Part shown: positions 25,267 through 33,507 of the stretch, one piece after another
Layout: each line of letters starts with the position of its first letter
Numbering within the stretch: the first letter of the stretch is position 1
Source of the DNA: Niveispirillum cyanobacteriorum
GTDB lineage: Bacteria; Pseudomonadota; Alphaproteobacteria; Azospirillales; Azospirillaceae
Direction: 5' to 3'
Assembly (NCBI RefSeq): GCF_002868735.1
Contig: NZ_CP025611.1
Span: 304,501 to 368,500, forward strand
DNA length: 64,000 nucleotides
Position numbers and translations under genes: made by a program
The notes under the pieces: generated by a model
Seen by the model: the letters and a program-made list of their open reading frames with translations, nothing else
Databases searched by the model: none
Told to the model about the DNA's origin: nothing

Positions 25267-26286
25267 TCAGCCGATCAGTTCGATCCAGCCCAGCACGAAC
25301 AGGGCGATGAAGGCGGTTTCTGCCACGACCATGGCAATGGCGGCGCGCCCCACCTCCATGATGTCCTTGGCTGATGTCTTCATGCCCAGCGCCGCGACAG
25401 AAATCAGCAGCAGCCAGCGCGACAGCTCCGTCAGGACCGACGTAACCGGTGCGGGCACCCAGCCCATGCCATTTAAGAAGGCCAGCACAACGAAGCCGAT
25501 CAGAAAGCCGGGCAGGGGCGTCACCTTGGCCTCGCCATCATTGGCGGTGCGCCGGCGGGCGGCCAGTAGGGTGATGGCAATGACGACGGGCAGAAGCATG
25601 GCGACCCGCATCAATTTGACCACCGTGGCCGTATCGCCGGCCTGGGGTGACTGGCTGTATCCGGCCCCAACGACCTGCGCCACATCATGGATGGAGCCAC
25701 CGAAGAACCGGCCTGCCTGTACCGCATCCAGTCCCAGCCAGCCGCCGATGGCCGGATAGGCCAGCATGGCCATGGTCGACAGGCTGGTGATGCAGGCGAT
25801 GATGACGACGGTATCGCGCTCGCTATCCCGGCGGGGCCAGGCGGCGGCAATGGCCATGGCGGCCGACGCGCCGCAGATGCCCACGGCCCCGCCCGACAGC
25901 ACGCCGAACCGGCCACCAACCCCTGTCAGTTTCGACAGGACCCAGCCGAAACCGATGGTCAGCGGCACAGCGCAGACCACCATGGCCGCCGTGGACCAGC
26001 CCAGGTCGCCCACCTGTGCAAAGGTGATGCGCAGGCCCAGCATCGCCACCGACAGGCGCAGCAAGGTGCGGGCCGATAGGGCAATGCCGGGCGCATAGCG
26101 TGGTTCCCCCGGCAAGGTGTTCAGCGCCATGCCCAGCAGCAGGGCAAAGACCATCGATGGGGCGTTGTAATGGTCGGACAGGTATGTCGCCGCCAACGCC
26201 ACGACGATGGTGGCGATCAGGCCGGGCAGGACGCCCCGCGCCCATTCCAGCCGGTTGGCGGGGGCCGGGGCGGTGGCAAGGCTCAT
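25267..26286 (-). CDS. YeiH/UPF0324-family membrane protein, candidate sulfite/sulfate exporter (SuyZ-like)
   Basis: A 339-residue protein with about ten membrane helices. The family pattern includes GMALNTLPGEPRYAPGIALS, LLRLSVAMLGLRITF, GGAVGICGASAAMAIAAAW and FGGSIHDVAQVVGAGYSQS. YeiH-type genes are repeatedly found beside desulfonation genes; SuyZ of Paracoccus pantotrophus, next to suyAB, is proposed to export sulfate. Here the gene is coupled by an ATGA overlap to the SlcC-like dehydrogenase and is co-transcribed with suyAB, fitting export of the sulfite released by SuyAB or of sulfate made from it. Transport has not been shown from sequence. Confidence 0.8.
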   Translation of the reverse strand: MSLATAPAPANRLEWARGVLPGLIATIVVALAATYLSDHYNAPSMVFALLLGMALNTLPGEPRYAPGIALSARTLLRLSVAMLGLRITFAQVGDLGWSTAAMVVCAVPLTIGFGWVLSKLTGVGGRFGVLSGGAVGICGASAAMAIAAAWPRRDSERDTVVIIACITSLSTMAMLAYPAIGGWLGLDAVQAGRFFGGSIHDVAQVVGAGYSQSPQAGDTATVVKLMRVAMLLPVVIAITLLAARRRTANDGEAKVTPLPGFLIGFVVLAFLNGMGWVPAPVTSVLTELSRWLLLISVAALGMKTSAKDIMEVGRAAIAMVVAETAFIALFVLGWIELIG

Positions 26287-27209
26287 GCCCCCAACTCCTC
26301 CAGCACCGCACGCGCCGTCACTTCACTGACGCGCGCATTGCTTTCATCGGAGACGCCGGCAATATGGGGGGTGAGGATCAGGTTGGGCACATCCTTGAAC
26401 ATCGCACCCGACGCCGCCGTCACCGGTTCGGTCGCGAATACGTCCAGGGCGGCCCCGCCGAGCTTTCCGGCCATCAGCGCGGCGCACAGGGCCGCTTCAT
26501 CCACCACGCCGCCGCGCGCGGCATTAATCAGGATCGCATCGTTCTTCATGCGCGCCAGAGCGGCCTCGTTGATAATATTGGTGGTGGACGGGGTCAGGGG
26601 CACATGCAGGCTGACCACATCGGCGGTGGTCAGCAGGGTTTCCAGGGACTGCCGTTCCACCTGCACCCAGGCCGGATGCTTTTCCGGAAGATGCGGGTCA
26701 TAGGCAGCGACGGAAAAGCCCAGGGCGCGGGCCTTCTGCGCCGTCAGCCGGGCGATGGCGCCATAGCCGACCAGCCCCAGCCGCTTGCCCGCCGCTTCCC
26801 GTCCCATCAGGTCGGTGCGCGGCCATTCGCCCGTCGCCACGCGGGCAGAGGCGAACCAGGCCCGGCGCAGCAGCATCAGGGCTGCCGTGATCACATATTC
26901 GGCCACCGCCAGATCATTGGCGCCCGTCGCGGGTCGGACAATGATCTGGCGGGCGGCACAGGCTGCCATGTCGATATTGTCCAGCCCCACGCCCAGCCGC
27001 CCAACCACCTTCAGCTTGGGCGCCTGATCCAGCAACGCCTGGCGCACCTGTGTGCGGTTGCGCACCACCAGAGCACGGGCGGTGACCAGCGCGGCGGCCA
27101 GCCTTTCGGGCTGATCCACCAGCTTGGGATCATAAAGAACGTCGCGGCCCGCCAGGACATTGGCGATGGCATCTTCGTCCATGAATTCGGTAATGACGAT
27201 GTCGGGCAT
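26283..27209 (-). CDS. slcC: D-2-hydroxyacid dehydrogenase, SlcC-like (S)-sulfolactate dehydrogenase
   Basis: A 308-residue NAD-dependent dehydrogenase of the phosphoglycerate-dehydrogenase family. The catalytic triad appears as Arg in INAARGGVVDE, Glu in LDVFATEPV and His in LILTPHIAG; the cofactor loop is LGLVGYGAIARLTAQ. The N-terminus (IVITEFMDEDAI) and RLGVGLDNIDM, PATGANDLAVAEYV and GVSDESNARVSE closely resemble my recollection of Chromohalobacter SlcC, which oxidises (S)-sulfolactate to sulfopyruvate. It lies in one operon with ComC-like and SuyAB genes, the same partners as in Chromohalobacter. RBS GAGAGGC precedes the ATG at 27209. Confidence 0.85.
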   Translation of the reverse strand: MPDIVITEFMDEDAIANVLAGRDVLYDPKLVDQPERLAAALVTARALVVRNRTQVRQALLDQAPKLKVVGRLGVGLDNIDMAACAARQIIVRPATGANDLAVAEYVITAALMLLRRAWFASARVATGEWPRTDLMGREAAGKRLGLVGYGAIARLTAQKARALGFSVAAYDPHLPEKHPAWVQVERQSLETLLTTADVVSLHVPLTPSTTNIINEAALARMKNDAILINAARGGVVDEAALCAALMAGKLGGAALDVFATEPVTAASGAMFKDVPNLILTPHIAGVSDESNARVSEVTARAVLEELGA

Positions 27210-27252
27210 CTTTGCCTCTCATTTGGCTGTCAAATGGCCGGCGCACGCCCTT

Positions 27253-27373
27253 CGTCATCCCGGCGAAAGCCGGGGCCCAGGGGCTACAGGCCCAACTTCG
27301 AAGCCGCGTTGTGCGACGCAAACTCTGTCGTGGTCTTGGCCGCCCCTGGATCCCGGCTTTCGCCGGGATGACG
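27253..27373. repeat. 121-bp inverted-repeat element (REP/MITE-like, CGTCATCCCGGCGAAAGCC type)
   Basis: Arms at about 27253-27284 and 27341-27373 are near-perfect inverted copies beginning CGTCATCCCGGCGAAAGCCG, with about 55 bp between them. This sequence type recurs in intergenic regions of many alphaproteobacterial genomes. It lies inside the suyA operon between the ComC-like and SlcC-like genes, filling most of the only gap above 100 nt in that operon. In RNA it would form a very stable long hairpin. Confidence 0.85.
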
Positions 27374-27388
27374 GGAAGCGGCTTTCTA

Positions 27389-28390
27389 TTAGACTAATCC
27401 CAAAATCTCCGCATGCAGGGCCGCCGGGATGGTCACCCCGTCTGCCGCCGCCTTCCGTCGCAGTGCCAGCCTTCTGTCGCCCGGCAACCGAGCCGGAGCC
27501 TCACCGGCCACCGTCAGCAGCAGGTGCGCCATTTGGTCGGCATAGCCGTCACCACCGAAACGGGCTGGGTCCAGCACGATCAACAACTGCCCCAGGTCCG
27601 GCGGGCCGCCATGACCATCAAAGAATCCGCTGGCGTTCCAGCCGAAATTGCCGCCGACCAACGCCGCACAGATCACTTCGATCATCAAGGCCAGGGCGGC
27701 ACCCTTGGCACCGCCGATGGGCAGAAGCGAGCCACCCAGCGCCGCGTTGGCATCCGTGGTCGGGTTGCCATCGGCATCCAGGGCCCAGCCTTCGGGGATG
27801 GGTTTGCCGGCCTTCGACGCCGCCATGATCTTGCCGCGTGCCGCCACCGACAGGGCCATGTCGATGACCAGCGGCGCGCGGCCCGGCAGGGGCGCGGCAA
27901 AGGCGATGGGGTTAGTACCCATCAGCGACCGCCGCCCGCCCGGCAGGGCCATGGCCGCCGGTGTATTCGCAAACGCGAAGGCTACCAGCCCCTGTTCGGC
28001 CAACCGTTCGACATGCCGCCCCGCCTGTCCGAAATGGTGGGACCGGTGGATGGCGGCCGCCGCGACGCCGGTCCTCGCCACCAGCGTCAACAGCCGTTCA
28101 ATGGCCAGATCCACGGCGGGATAGGCGAAACCATGGCCCGCATCAATGCGGACCCCAGCTTCCCCCGCCGTGACGGCGGCAGGCACGGCATTGCCATCCA
28201 CCTTTCCGGCCCGCGCATGCAGCGTGTAGGAGGGTACGCGGGACATGCCGTGCCCGGCCTGTCCATCCACCTCCGCCGCCACCAGTGCGGAGGCCGTGGC
28301 CGCCGCACTGGCCGGGGCGACGCCGGCCTTGACCAGCGCCCCCATGGCCAGAAGGTGTGCTTCTTCCAGGCTGAGCGTGACCGTGCTCAT
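27389..28390 (-). CDS. comC: Malate/L-lactate dehydrogenase family, ComC-like (R)-sulfolactate dehydrogenase
   Basis: A 333-residue member of the LDH2/MDH family, which is unrelated to classical Rossmann lactate dehydrogenases. Family motifs are [14 protein letters not shown] near residue 42, the catalytic His in [23 protein letters not shown], and [14 protein letters not shown] with [13 protein letters not shown]. ComC enzymes interconvert sulfopyruvate and (R)-sulfolactate with NAD(P)H. Its ATG overlaps the suyB stop as ATGA. Together with the SlcC-like gene it would invert (S)-sulfolactate into the (R)-form that SuyAB cleaves. Confidence 0.85.
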   Translation of the reverse strand: MSTVTLSLEEAHLLAMGALVKAGVAPASAAATASALVAAEVDGQAGHGMSRVPSYTLHARAGKVDGNAVPAAVTAGEAGVRIDAGHGFAYPAVDLAIERLLTLVARTGVAAAAIHRSHHFGQAGRHVERLAEQGLVAFAFANTPAAMALPGGRRSLMGTNPIAFAAPLPGRAPLVIDMALSVAARGKIMAASKAGKPIPEGWALDADGNPTTDANAALGGSLLPIGGAKGAALALMIEVICAALVGGNFGWNASGFFDGHGGPPDLGQLLIVLDPARFGGDGYADQMAHLLLTVAGEAPARLPGDRRLALRRKAAADGVTIPAALHAEILGLV

Positions 28391-29562
28391 GCCGACCTGT
28401 ACAGCTTGGTCATGACGAACTCCTTGTGCCCCAGGGCTTCCGCCGCTGTCAGGCGACCGTTGGAGGTTCGGGCGATCATGTCGATCAAGGTGTCGCCCGC
28501 CTGATCGATGGTCATATCACGACGCACGATGCCGGACACGTCCACGTCCACATGCTCGCTCATCAACCGGACGGTACGCGGGTTACCGGTGATCTTGATG
28601 ACGGGCATGATCGGGTTGCCGATGACATTGCCCTGGCCCGTGGGGAAGCAATGGACGACATAACCGGCGGCCGCCTGCAAGGTACAGCATTCAGCAGCGG
28701 CGGATGACGTGTCCATGAAGTAGAGACCCGGCCCCTTGGCCGGCGCTTCCGCCGGTTCCAGCACGTCGATATAGCTGGTCTTCTTGCCGATCTTCTCCAG
28801 GTTGCCCAGGGCCTTTTCCTCGATCGTCGTCAGGCCGCCGGCGATGTTGCCCTTGGTTGGCTGGCTGTCGGACAGGTCGGAGGTCTTGTGCGCCTCGATC
28901 ACGTCATCCTGATAGGATTGCCAGGTCTTCATGAATTTGGCGGCCACTTCCGGGCTGGCGGCGCGGGCGGCGGCCAGATGTTCGGCCCCCGTCAGTTCCG
29001 ACGTTTCGCCGAAGCAGCCATAAAGGCCCAGTTCCACCATCTTGTCATACATGTTGCCGACGGTGGGGCAGGAGGCCAGACCCGTGGTCGTGTCGCTCTC
29101 CCCGCACTTGGCCGCCACCCACACCTCTGACAGCGGGCATTCGGTGCGGACAAGTTCAGAGGCCCATTGCGAGAATTCCTTCGCCTTGCGGCTGGCGGCG
29201 GCGACGGTGGCGATATCGCCATTACCTTCGATCCAGAATCCGGCGACCGGCTTGCCCGTGGCGGCGATGCCGTCCACCACCTTCTGGGTCCAGCCCTCCT
29301 CAATCCCGATCACGATACAGGCCGCGACATTGGGATTGGCGCCTGTGCCGATGATGGTGCGGAAATGCAGGTCCAGGTCGGCGCCGAACTGCAACCTTCC
29401 ATAGGAATGGGGCAGGGCGATGGTACCCTGGATATGGGCGGCCACGGCCTCGCACGCTGCGTTGGAAATATCGTCCAGCGGCAGGATGGCGACATGGTTG
29501 CGCACGCCGACGCGGCCATTCTCGCGGCGGTAGCCCCAGATCTTCAGATCAGCATAGTTCAT
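28387..29562 (-). CDS. suyB: (R)-sulfolactate sulfo-lyase, large subunit
   Basis: A 391-residue protein of the UxaA/altronate-dehydratase large-domain family, beginning [20 protein letters not shown], the conserved start of that domain. Cysteines in [20 protein letters not shown] and [30 protein letters not shown] are candidates for the iron site. SuyB pairs with the small SAF-domain SuyA to split sulfolactate into pyruvate and sulfite. The separate small and large subunits, the length of about 390 and the neighbours (SlcC-, ComC- and YeiH-like) match SuyAB and not sugar-acid dehydratases, which have uronate genes nearby. Confidence 0.88.
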   Translation of the reverse strand: MNYADLKIWGYRRENGRVGVRNHVAILPLDDISNAACEAVAAHIQGTIALPHSYGRLQFGADLDLHFRTIIGTGANPNVAACIVIGIEEGWTQKVVDGIAATGKPVAGFWIEGNGDIATVAAASRKAKEFSQWASELVRTECPLSEVWVAAKCGESDTTTGLASCPTVGNMYDKMVELGLYGCFGETSELTGAEHLAAARAASPEVAAKFMKTWQSYQDDVIEAHKTSDLSDSQPTKGNIAGGLTTIEEKALGNLEKIGKKTSYIDVLEPAEAPAKGPGLYFMDTSSAAAECCTLQAAAGYVVHCFPTGQGNVIGNPIMPVIKITGNPRTVRLMSEHVDVDVSGIVRRDMTIDQAGDTLIDMIARTSNGRLTAAEALGHKEFVMTKLYRSA

Positions 29563-29575
29563 GATCCGGGTTCCC

Positions 29576-29863
29576 TTACCAGCGCTTGGTTTTCAGATTG
29601 TGGGTATGGACATGGGCGCCCTTGGCGATGGGCTGCACCACCTTGCCGATATCCTCGCCATACTTGATGACGGTATCGCCGACTGCGAAATCGCGCAGCG
29701 CCACCTTGTGTCCGATCTGCACGTCCTGGTTCACGGTCGCGCGGAACTCGCTGTTATCCTCGGTCACGACGCACAGCATGTCGGTGCCGGCTTTCAACCC
29801 TTCCACAACGACGACGCCGACATTGTCGCGCCGGTCATGGATCAGAAGATGTGGTGCGCCCAC
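29576..29863 (-). CDS. suyA: (R)-sulfolactate sulfo-lyase, small SAF-domain subunit
   Basis: A 95-residue SAF/UxaA N-terminal domain protein ([59 protein letters not shown]). The final HVHTHN motif is the family hallmark and probably contributes metal or substrate ligands. It starts with GTG at 29863, preceded by GGGGAGG. It is the first gene of an eight-gene operon. A perfect 14-bp palindrome GTCTTATATAAGAC lies about 46 nt upstream of the start codon and should control the whole operon. Confidence 0.88.
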   Translation of the reverse strand: MGAPHLLIHDRRDNVGVVVVEGLKAGTDMLCVVTEDNSEFRATVNQDVQIGHKVALRDFAVGDTVIKYGEDIGKVVQPIAKGAHVHTHNLKTKRW

Positions 29864-29908
29864 TTGGAGCCTCCCCTTGTTCGCTGAAACTGTTCGTTGG
29901 AAGTTGAA

Positions 29909-29922
29909 GTCTTATATAAGAC
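29909..29922. promoter_or_regulatory. GntR-type operator of the suyA operon
   Basis: GTCTTATATAAGAC is the longest perfect version of the palindrome (14 bp). It lies in the 199-bp divergent region between suyA and the dehydratase operon, 132 bp from the second site at 30042-30053. Confidence 0.78.
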
Positions 29923-30041
29923 ACATAAGCTCACAACGTTCGGCGCTTGGCAAGATGGGTTTTTGATGATTTTCAGGAATGGCGGTATTCCGCCGATTTT
30001 CGCATTGACTTTGCCCTGGAAAGCGTCCCATCTGTCATTGG

Positions 30042-30053
30042 TCTTATATAAGA
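30042..30053. promoter_or_regulatory. GntR-type operator of the sulfo-ED operon
   Basis: TCTTATATAAGA ends only 9 nt upstream of the dehydratase start codon, so a bound repressor would block the transcription start or the start of translation directly. Confidence 0.75.
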
Positions 30054-30062
30054 GCTGGTGAC

Positions 30063-31805
30063 ATGACCAACCCGCCATCCGACCCGAAACGCCCCTTACG
30101 CAGCGCCCGCTGGTTTGCGTCTCCCGATATGCGCGGCTTCGCGCACCGGCAGCGGACGCAGCAGATGGGGCTGCGGCGGGAAGAGTTCATGGACCGCCCG
30201 GTGATCGCCATCGTGAATACCTGGAGCGAGATGAGCCCCTGTCACATCCATCTGCGGGATGTGGCTGAGGCCGTGAAGCGCGGGGTGCTGCGGGCCGGTG
30301 GCTATCCGGTGGAACTGCCGGCCTTGAGTGTGGGGGAGGTGATGGTGAAACCCACCACCATGCTCTACCGCAACTTCCTGGCCATGGAGGTGGAGGAGCT
30401 TCTGCGCTCCCACCCCATTGACGGGGCGGTGCTGCTGGGCGGGTGCGACAAGTCCACGCCGGGGCTGCTGATGGGGGCGATCAGTGCAGGGCTGCCGGCC
30501 ATCTATTGCCCAGCTGGCCCCATGGCCAATGGGCAATGGCGCGGGATCAAGACGGGGGCGGGTACCCACACCAAGAAATATTGGGATGAGCTGCGGGCGG
30601 GAAACATCACGCCGGCGGATTGGCTCGACCTGGAATCGCGGATGACGCGGTCCATTGGCACCTGCAACACCATGGGTACGGCATCGACCATGACGGGCAT
30701 CGCCGACGCCATGGGCATGACCCTGCCGGGCGCCTCATCCATCCCCGCGGTCGATAGCGGCCATCGCCGCATGGCCTCGCTCTGCGGCGAACGCATTGTA
30801 GCGATGGTGGATGAGGATCTGACGCCGCAGAAAATCCTGACCCGCGCTGCCTTCCTGAATGGTGTGGTCGCCTACATGGCGTTGGGCGGATCGACCAATG
30901 CCGCCGTGCATATGATGGCAATGGCGGGCCGGGCCGGTGTGGCACTGTCGCTGGATGATCTGGCCGCCGTCGCCAAACGCATCCCTGTCTGCGCCAATCT
31001 GTTTCCTTCAGGCAACGCGTTGATGGAGGATTTCTTCTTCGCGGGCGGCATGCGGGCGCTCTTGTGGAAGCTGCGGGACCACCTGTCGCTGGATTGCCTG
31101 ACGGTGACGGGCCGCACCCTCGGGCAGGAGATTGCGGACGCCGAATGTTACGATGATGATGTCATCCGCGACGCGTCCAACCCCGTCGTGCCGCTGGAAC
31201 GCGGGGCCACCTTGGCGCTGCTGCGCGGTAATCTCTGCCCCGACGGGGCGGTAATGAAATCATCTGCCGCCGATCCGCGCCTGTTGCGCCATACAGGCCG
31301 GGCCATCGTCTTCGACAGCAATCAGCAGATGCTGGCCGCCATCGATGATCCGGCCTTGGATGTCGATGCCGACAGTGTCATCATCTTGCGCAATGGCGGG
31401 CCGGTGGGCGCACCCGGCATGCCGGAATGGGGCAATCTGCCCATCCCGAAAAAGCTGCTGGCCCAAGGCGTGCGCGACATGGTTCGCATTTCCGATGCCC
31501 GCATGTCGGGCACCCACTATGGTGCCTGCATCGTGCACGCGGCACCGGAGGCGGCAGTGGGCGGCCCCCTGGCATTGGTTCAGACAGGTGACATGATCCG
31601 GTTGGATGCCGTGGCCGGCACGCTCGACATGCTGGTGGACGATGACGAACTGGCCCGCCGCCGTGCCGCCTGGACCCCACCCGTGAACCGCTATGAACGC
31701 TCCTACGCGGCCCTGTACAAGGCACATGTGACCCAGGCGCCGCAGGGCTGCGACTTCGATTTCCTGGCCGGCACCGCCACGGTGCCGGAACCGCCGATCT
31801 ATTGA
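30063..31805 (+). CDS. IlvD/Edd-family dehydratase, candidate 6-deoxy-6-sulfogluconate dehydratase
   Basis: A 580-residue Fe-S dehydratase. The Fe-S cysteines C128 (LLGGCDKSTPG) and C201 (SIGTCNTMGTAST) and the C-terminal ISDARMSGTHYGACIVH motif are intact. Its RSARWFASPDMRGFAHRQR start resembles sugar-acid dehydratases (arabinonate/xylonate type) and not biosynthetic IlvD. In the sulfo-Entner-Doudoroff pathway such an enzyme converts sulfogluconate to 2-keto-3-deoxy-6-sulfogluconate. It heads a five-gene operon with aldolase, epimerase, lactonase and dehydrogenase, and its operator is shared with suyA and the other SQ genes. The ribosome-binding site is weak. Confidence 0.85.
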   Translation: MTNPPSDPKRPLRSARWFASPDMRGFAHRQRTQQMGLRREEFMDRPVIAIVNTWSEMSPCHIHLRDVAEAVKRGVLRAGGYPVELPALSVGEVMVKPTTMLYRNFLAMEVEELLRSHPIDGAVLLGGCDKSTPGLLMGAISAGLPAIYCPAGPMANGQWRGIKTGAGTHTKKYWDELRAGNITPADWLDLESRMTRSIGTCNTMGTASTMTGIADAMGMTLPGASSIPAVDSGHRRMASLCGERIVAMVDEDLTPQKILTRAAFLNGVVAYMALGGSTNAAVHMMAMAGRAGVALSLDDLAAVAKRIPVCANLFPSGNALMEDFFFAGGMRALLWKLRDHLSLDCLTVTGRTLGQEIADAECYDDDVIRDASNPVVPLERGATLALLRGNLCPDGAVMKSSAADPRLLRHTGRAIVFDSNQQMLAAIDDPALDVDADSVIILRNGGPVGAPGMPEWGNLPIPKKLLAQGVRDMVRISDARMSGTHYGACIVHAAPEAAVGGPLALVQTGDMIRLDAVAGTLDMLVDDDELARRRAAWTPPVNRYERSYAALYKAHVTQAPQGCDFDFLAGTATVPEPPIY

Positions 31806-31813
31806 GGGACCTG

Positions 31814-32617
31814 ATGCACGAACCCCTGAACCCGCTGAAGCGGCAATTGGCCGATACGTCCCGCCTGCTAACGGGTACCTGGCTGATGTCGGGCGCGCCC
31901 AGCACGGCGGAAGCGATGGGCCATTGCGGCTTCGACTTCCTGGTCGTGGATATGGAGCATGTGCCCATCGAGATGCCGGATCTGGCCAATCTGCTGCGCG
32001 CCATCGAATGCACGCCGGCGCAAGCTATCGTGCGGCTGGCCTGGAACGATCAGGTGCTGGTGAAGCGGGTGATGGATGCCGGTGCCCGCACCGTGATGCT
32101 GCCCTTTGTGGAGACTGTGGAGGAGGCGCGGACCGCCGTTTCCTACACCCGCTATCCGCCCGATGGGGTGCGCGGGGTGGCGGCGGTGCATCGCGGGTCA
32201 CGCTATGGCCGTGTGCCCGACTATCTGAAGCGCGCCAATGACGAGGTAGCGGTCATCGTGCAACTGGAAACGCCAGGTGCCGTCTCCCGTGTGTCGGAGA
32301 TCGCCGCCGTGCCCGGTGTCGACGCCCTGTTCCTGGGGCCGGGCGATCTGTCGGCCTCCATGGGCATGATCGGGCAGGTCGGTCACGAGGCGGTCCAGGC
32401 CAAGATCGCCGAAGCCGCAGCCTTGGCCAAACAGGCGGGCAAGCCGATCGGCATTGTCGGGCCCAACCCGGAGATGGTGGGGCGCTTCGTTGGTTACGGC
32501 TACAGCTTCGTCGCCGTCGCATCCGATATCGCCATGATGACGGGCCGCGCCGTTGAATGGCAGGCGACCCTGCGCGGACAGGCGCCGGCGGTACCGGTCA
32601 TCACAGGTCCGTACTGA
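31814..32617 (+). CDS. HpcH/HpaI aldolase, candidate 2-keto-3-deoxy-6-sulfogluconate aldolase
   Basis: A 267-residue class II (metal-dependent) aldolase. The start at 31814 has GAGGGA 4 nt upstream. Family motifs are GTWLMSGAPSTAEAMGHCG, FLVVDMEHVPIE, VRLAWNDQVLVKRVMDAGA, metal ligands in VQLETPGAV and FLGPGDLSASMG, and GIVGPNPEMV. HpcH-type aldolases split 2-keto-3-deoxy acids into pyruvate and an aldehyde; in the sulfo-ED route the products are pyruvate and 3-sulfolactaldehyde. It begins 8 nt after the dehydratase stop. Confidence 0.86.
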   Translation: MHEPLNPLKRQLADTSRLLTGTWLMSGAPSTAEAMGHCGFDFLVVDMEHVPIEMPDLANLLRAIECTPAQAIVRLAWNDQVLVKRVMDAGARTVMLPFVETVEEARTAVSYTRYPPDGVRGVAAVHRGSRYGRVPDYLKRANDEVAVIVQLETPGAVSRVSEIAAVPGVDALFLGPGDLSASMGMIGQVGHEAVQAKIAEAAALAKQAGKPIGIVGPNPEMVGRFVGYGYSFVAVASDIAMMTGRAVEWQATLRGQAPAVPVITGPY

Positions 32618-32619
32618 CC

Positions 32620-33507
32620 ATGGCGGCGATCATCACTCTGGCGGCGGGCGGCATGCGGGCGGAAGTGGCGCCCGCCATCGGTGGTGCGCTGCTGTCGCTG
32701 TCGCGTGATGGTGCCGATATCATGCGGCCCACGCCTGCCGATGCCGTGGCGACCGGGCAGGTGCGGCGGACCGCCTGCTATCCCATGCTGCCCTATGCCA
32801 ACCGTATCGCCGATGGTCGTTTTCTGTTCGCCGGTCGCTGGCACCACGTCCCGCGCAACACGCCCGACATTAACCACCCGCTGCACGGGCTGGGCTGGCA
32901 GCGTGAATGGGTTGTGGATGAACAATCCGACACCCATGTCCACCTGCGTCTGTCATATCAGCCGGCAACAGTTGGGCAGGCCGACTGGCCCTATCCCTTT
33001 ACCGCGCGGATGGCGTACCGGCTGGACGATGCCAGCCTGGAAATCGGTCTGGACCTGACCAATGATAGTCAAGGCATGGCCCCGGCTGGCGCGGGCCTGC
33101 ACCCTTTCTTCCGGCGGGGTGCCGGAACGATGCTGCGCTTTTCGTCCCTGTCCCACTGGCGCAGTGGGGCCGATGGTTTGCCGGAAAAGGTCATCATGCC
33201 GCCGGACCCGGATTTCCGCCATGGCCGGCACCTGGATGACAGCGTCGTGGATGGCGACTTTCCCGGCTGGGCCGGCATCGCCCATATGACCGGATCAGTG
33301 CCCGGCCTGCTGGTCAGCCTGCGGGCAGACCGGATTTTTGGCACGTTGCGCGTCTATACCCCGGTGGGCCGTGACTTTTTCGCGGTGGAGCCGGTGACCC
33401 ACGGCGCCAATGCCCTGAACCAGCCCGAACTGCCCCCCATGACCATCCTGGCTCCTGGTGCCAGCCTGTCCGGGACCGTTCGCATCAATGCGGAGCCTTT
33501 GGCATGA
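32620..33507 (+). CDS. Aldose 1-epimerase family protein, candidate SQ mutarotase
   Basis: A 295-residue galactose-mutarotase-fold protein. Conserved elements are LPYANRIADGRF (substrate-binding Arg), NHPLHGLGWQ and GLHPFFRRG with the two catalytic histidines, and FFAVEPVTHGANAL with the catalytic Glu. Sulfoquinovose is released as the alpha-anomer and mutarotates slowly, and sulfoglycolysis loci often include such an enzyme. It starts 2 nt after the aldolase stop and overlaps the lactonase gene by 4 nt, so it belongs to the same translationally coupled operon. Confidence 0.85.
   Translation: MAAIITLAAGGMRAEVAPAIGGALLSLSRDGADIMRPTPADAVATGQVRRTACYPMLPYANRIADGRFLFAGRWHHVPRNTPDINHPLHGLGWQREWVVDEQSDTHVHLRLSYQPATVGQADWPYPFTARMAYRLDDASLEIGLDLTNDSQGMAPAGAGLHPFFRRGAGTMLRFSSLSHWRSGADGLPEKVIMPPDPDFRHGRHLDDSVVDGDFPGWAGIAHMTGSVPGLLVSLRADRIFGTLRVYTPVGRDFFAVEPVTHGANALNQPELPPMTILAPGASLSGTVRINAEPLA

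Noticed and set aside
28387-29863. Altronate or galactarate dehydratase for the two UxaA-family genes
   Set aside because: Those enzymes are normally beside uronate genes; here the small and large subunits are separate and accompanied by SlcC-, ComC- and YeiH-like genes, the SuyAB context.
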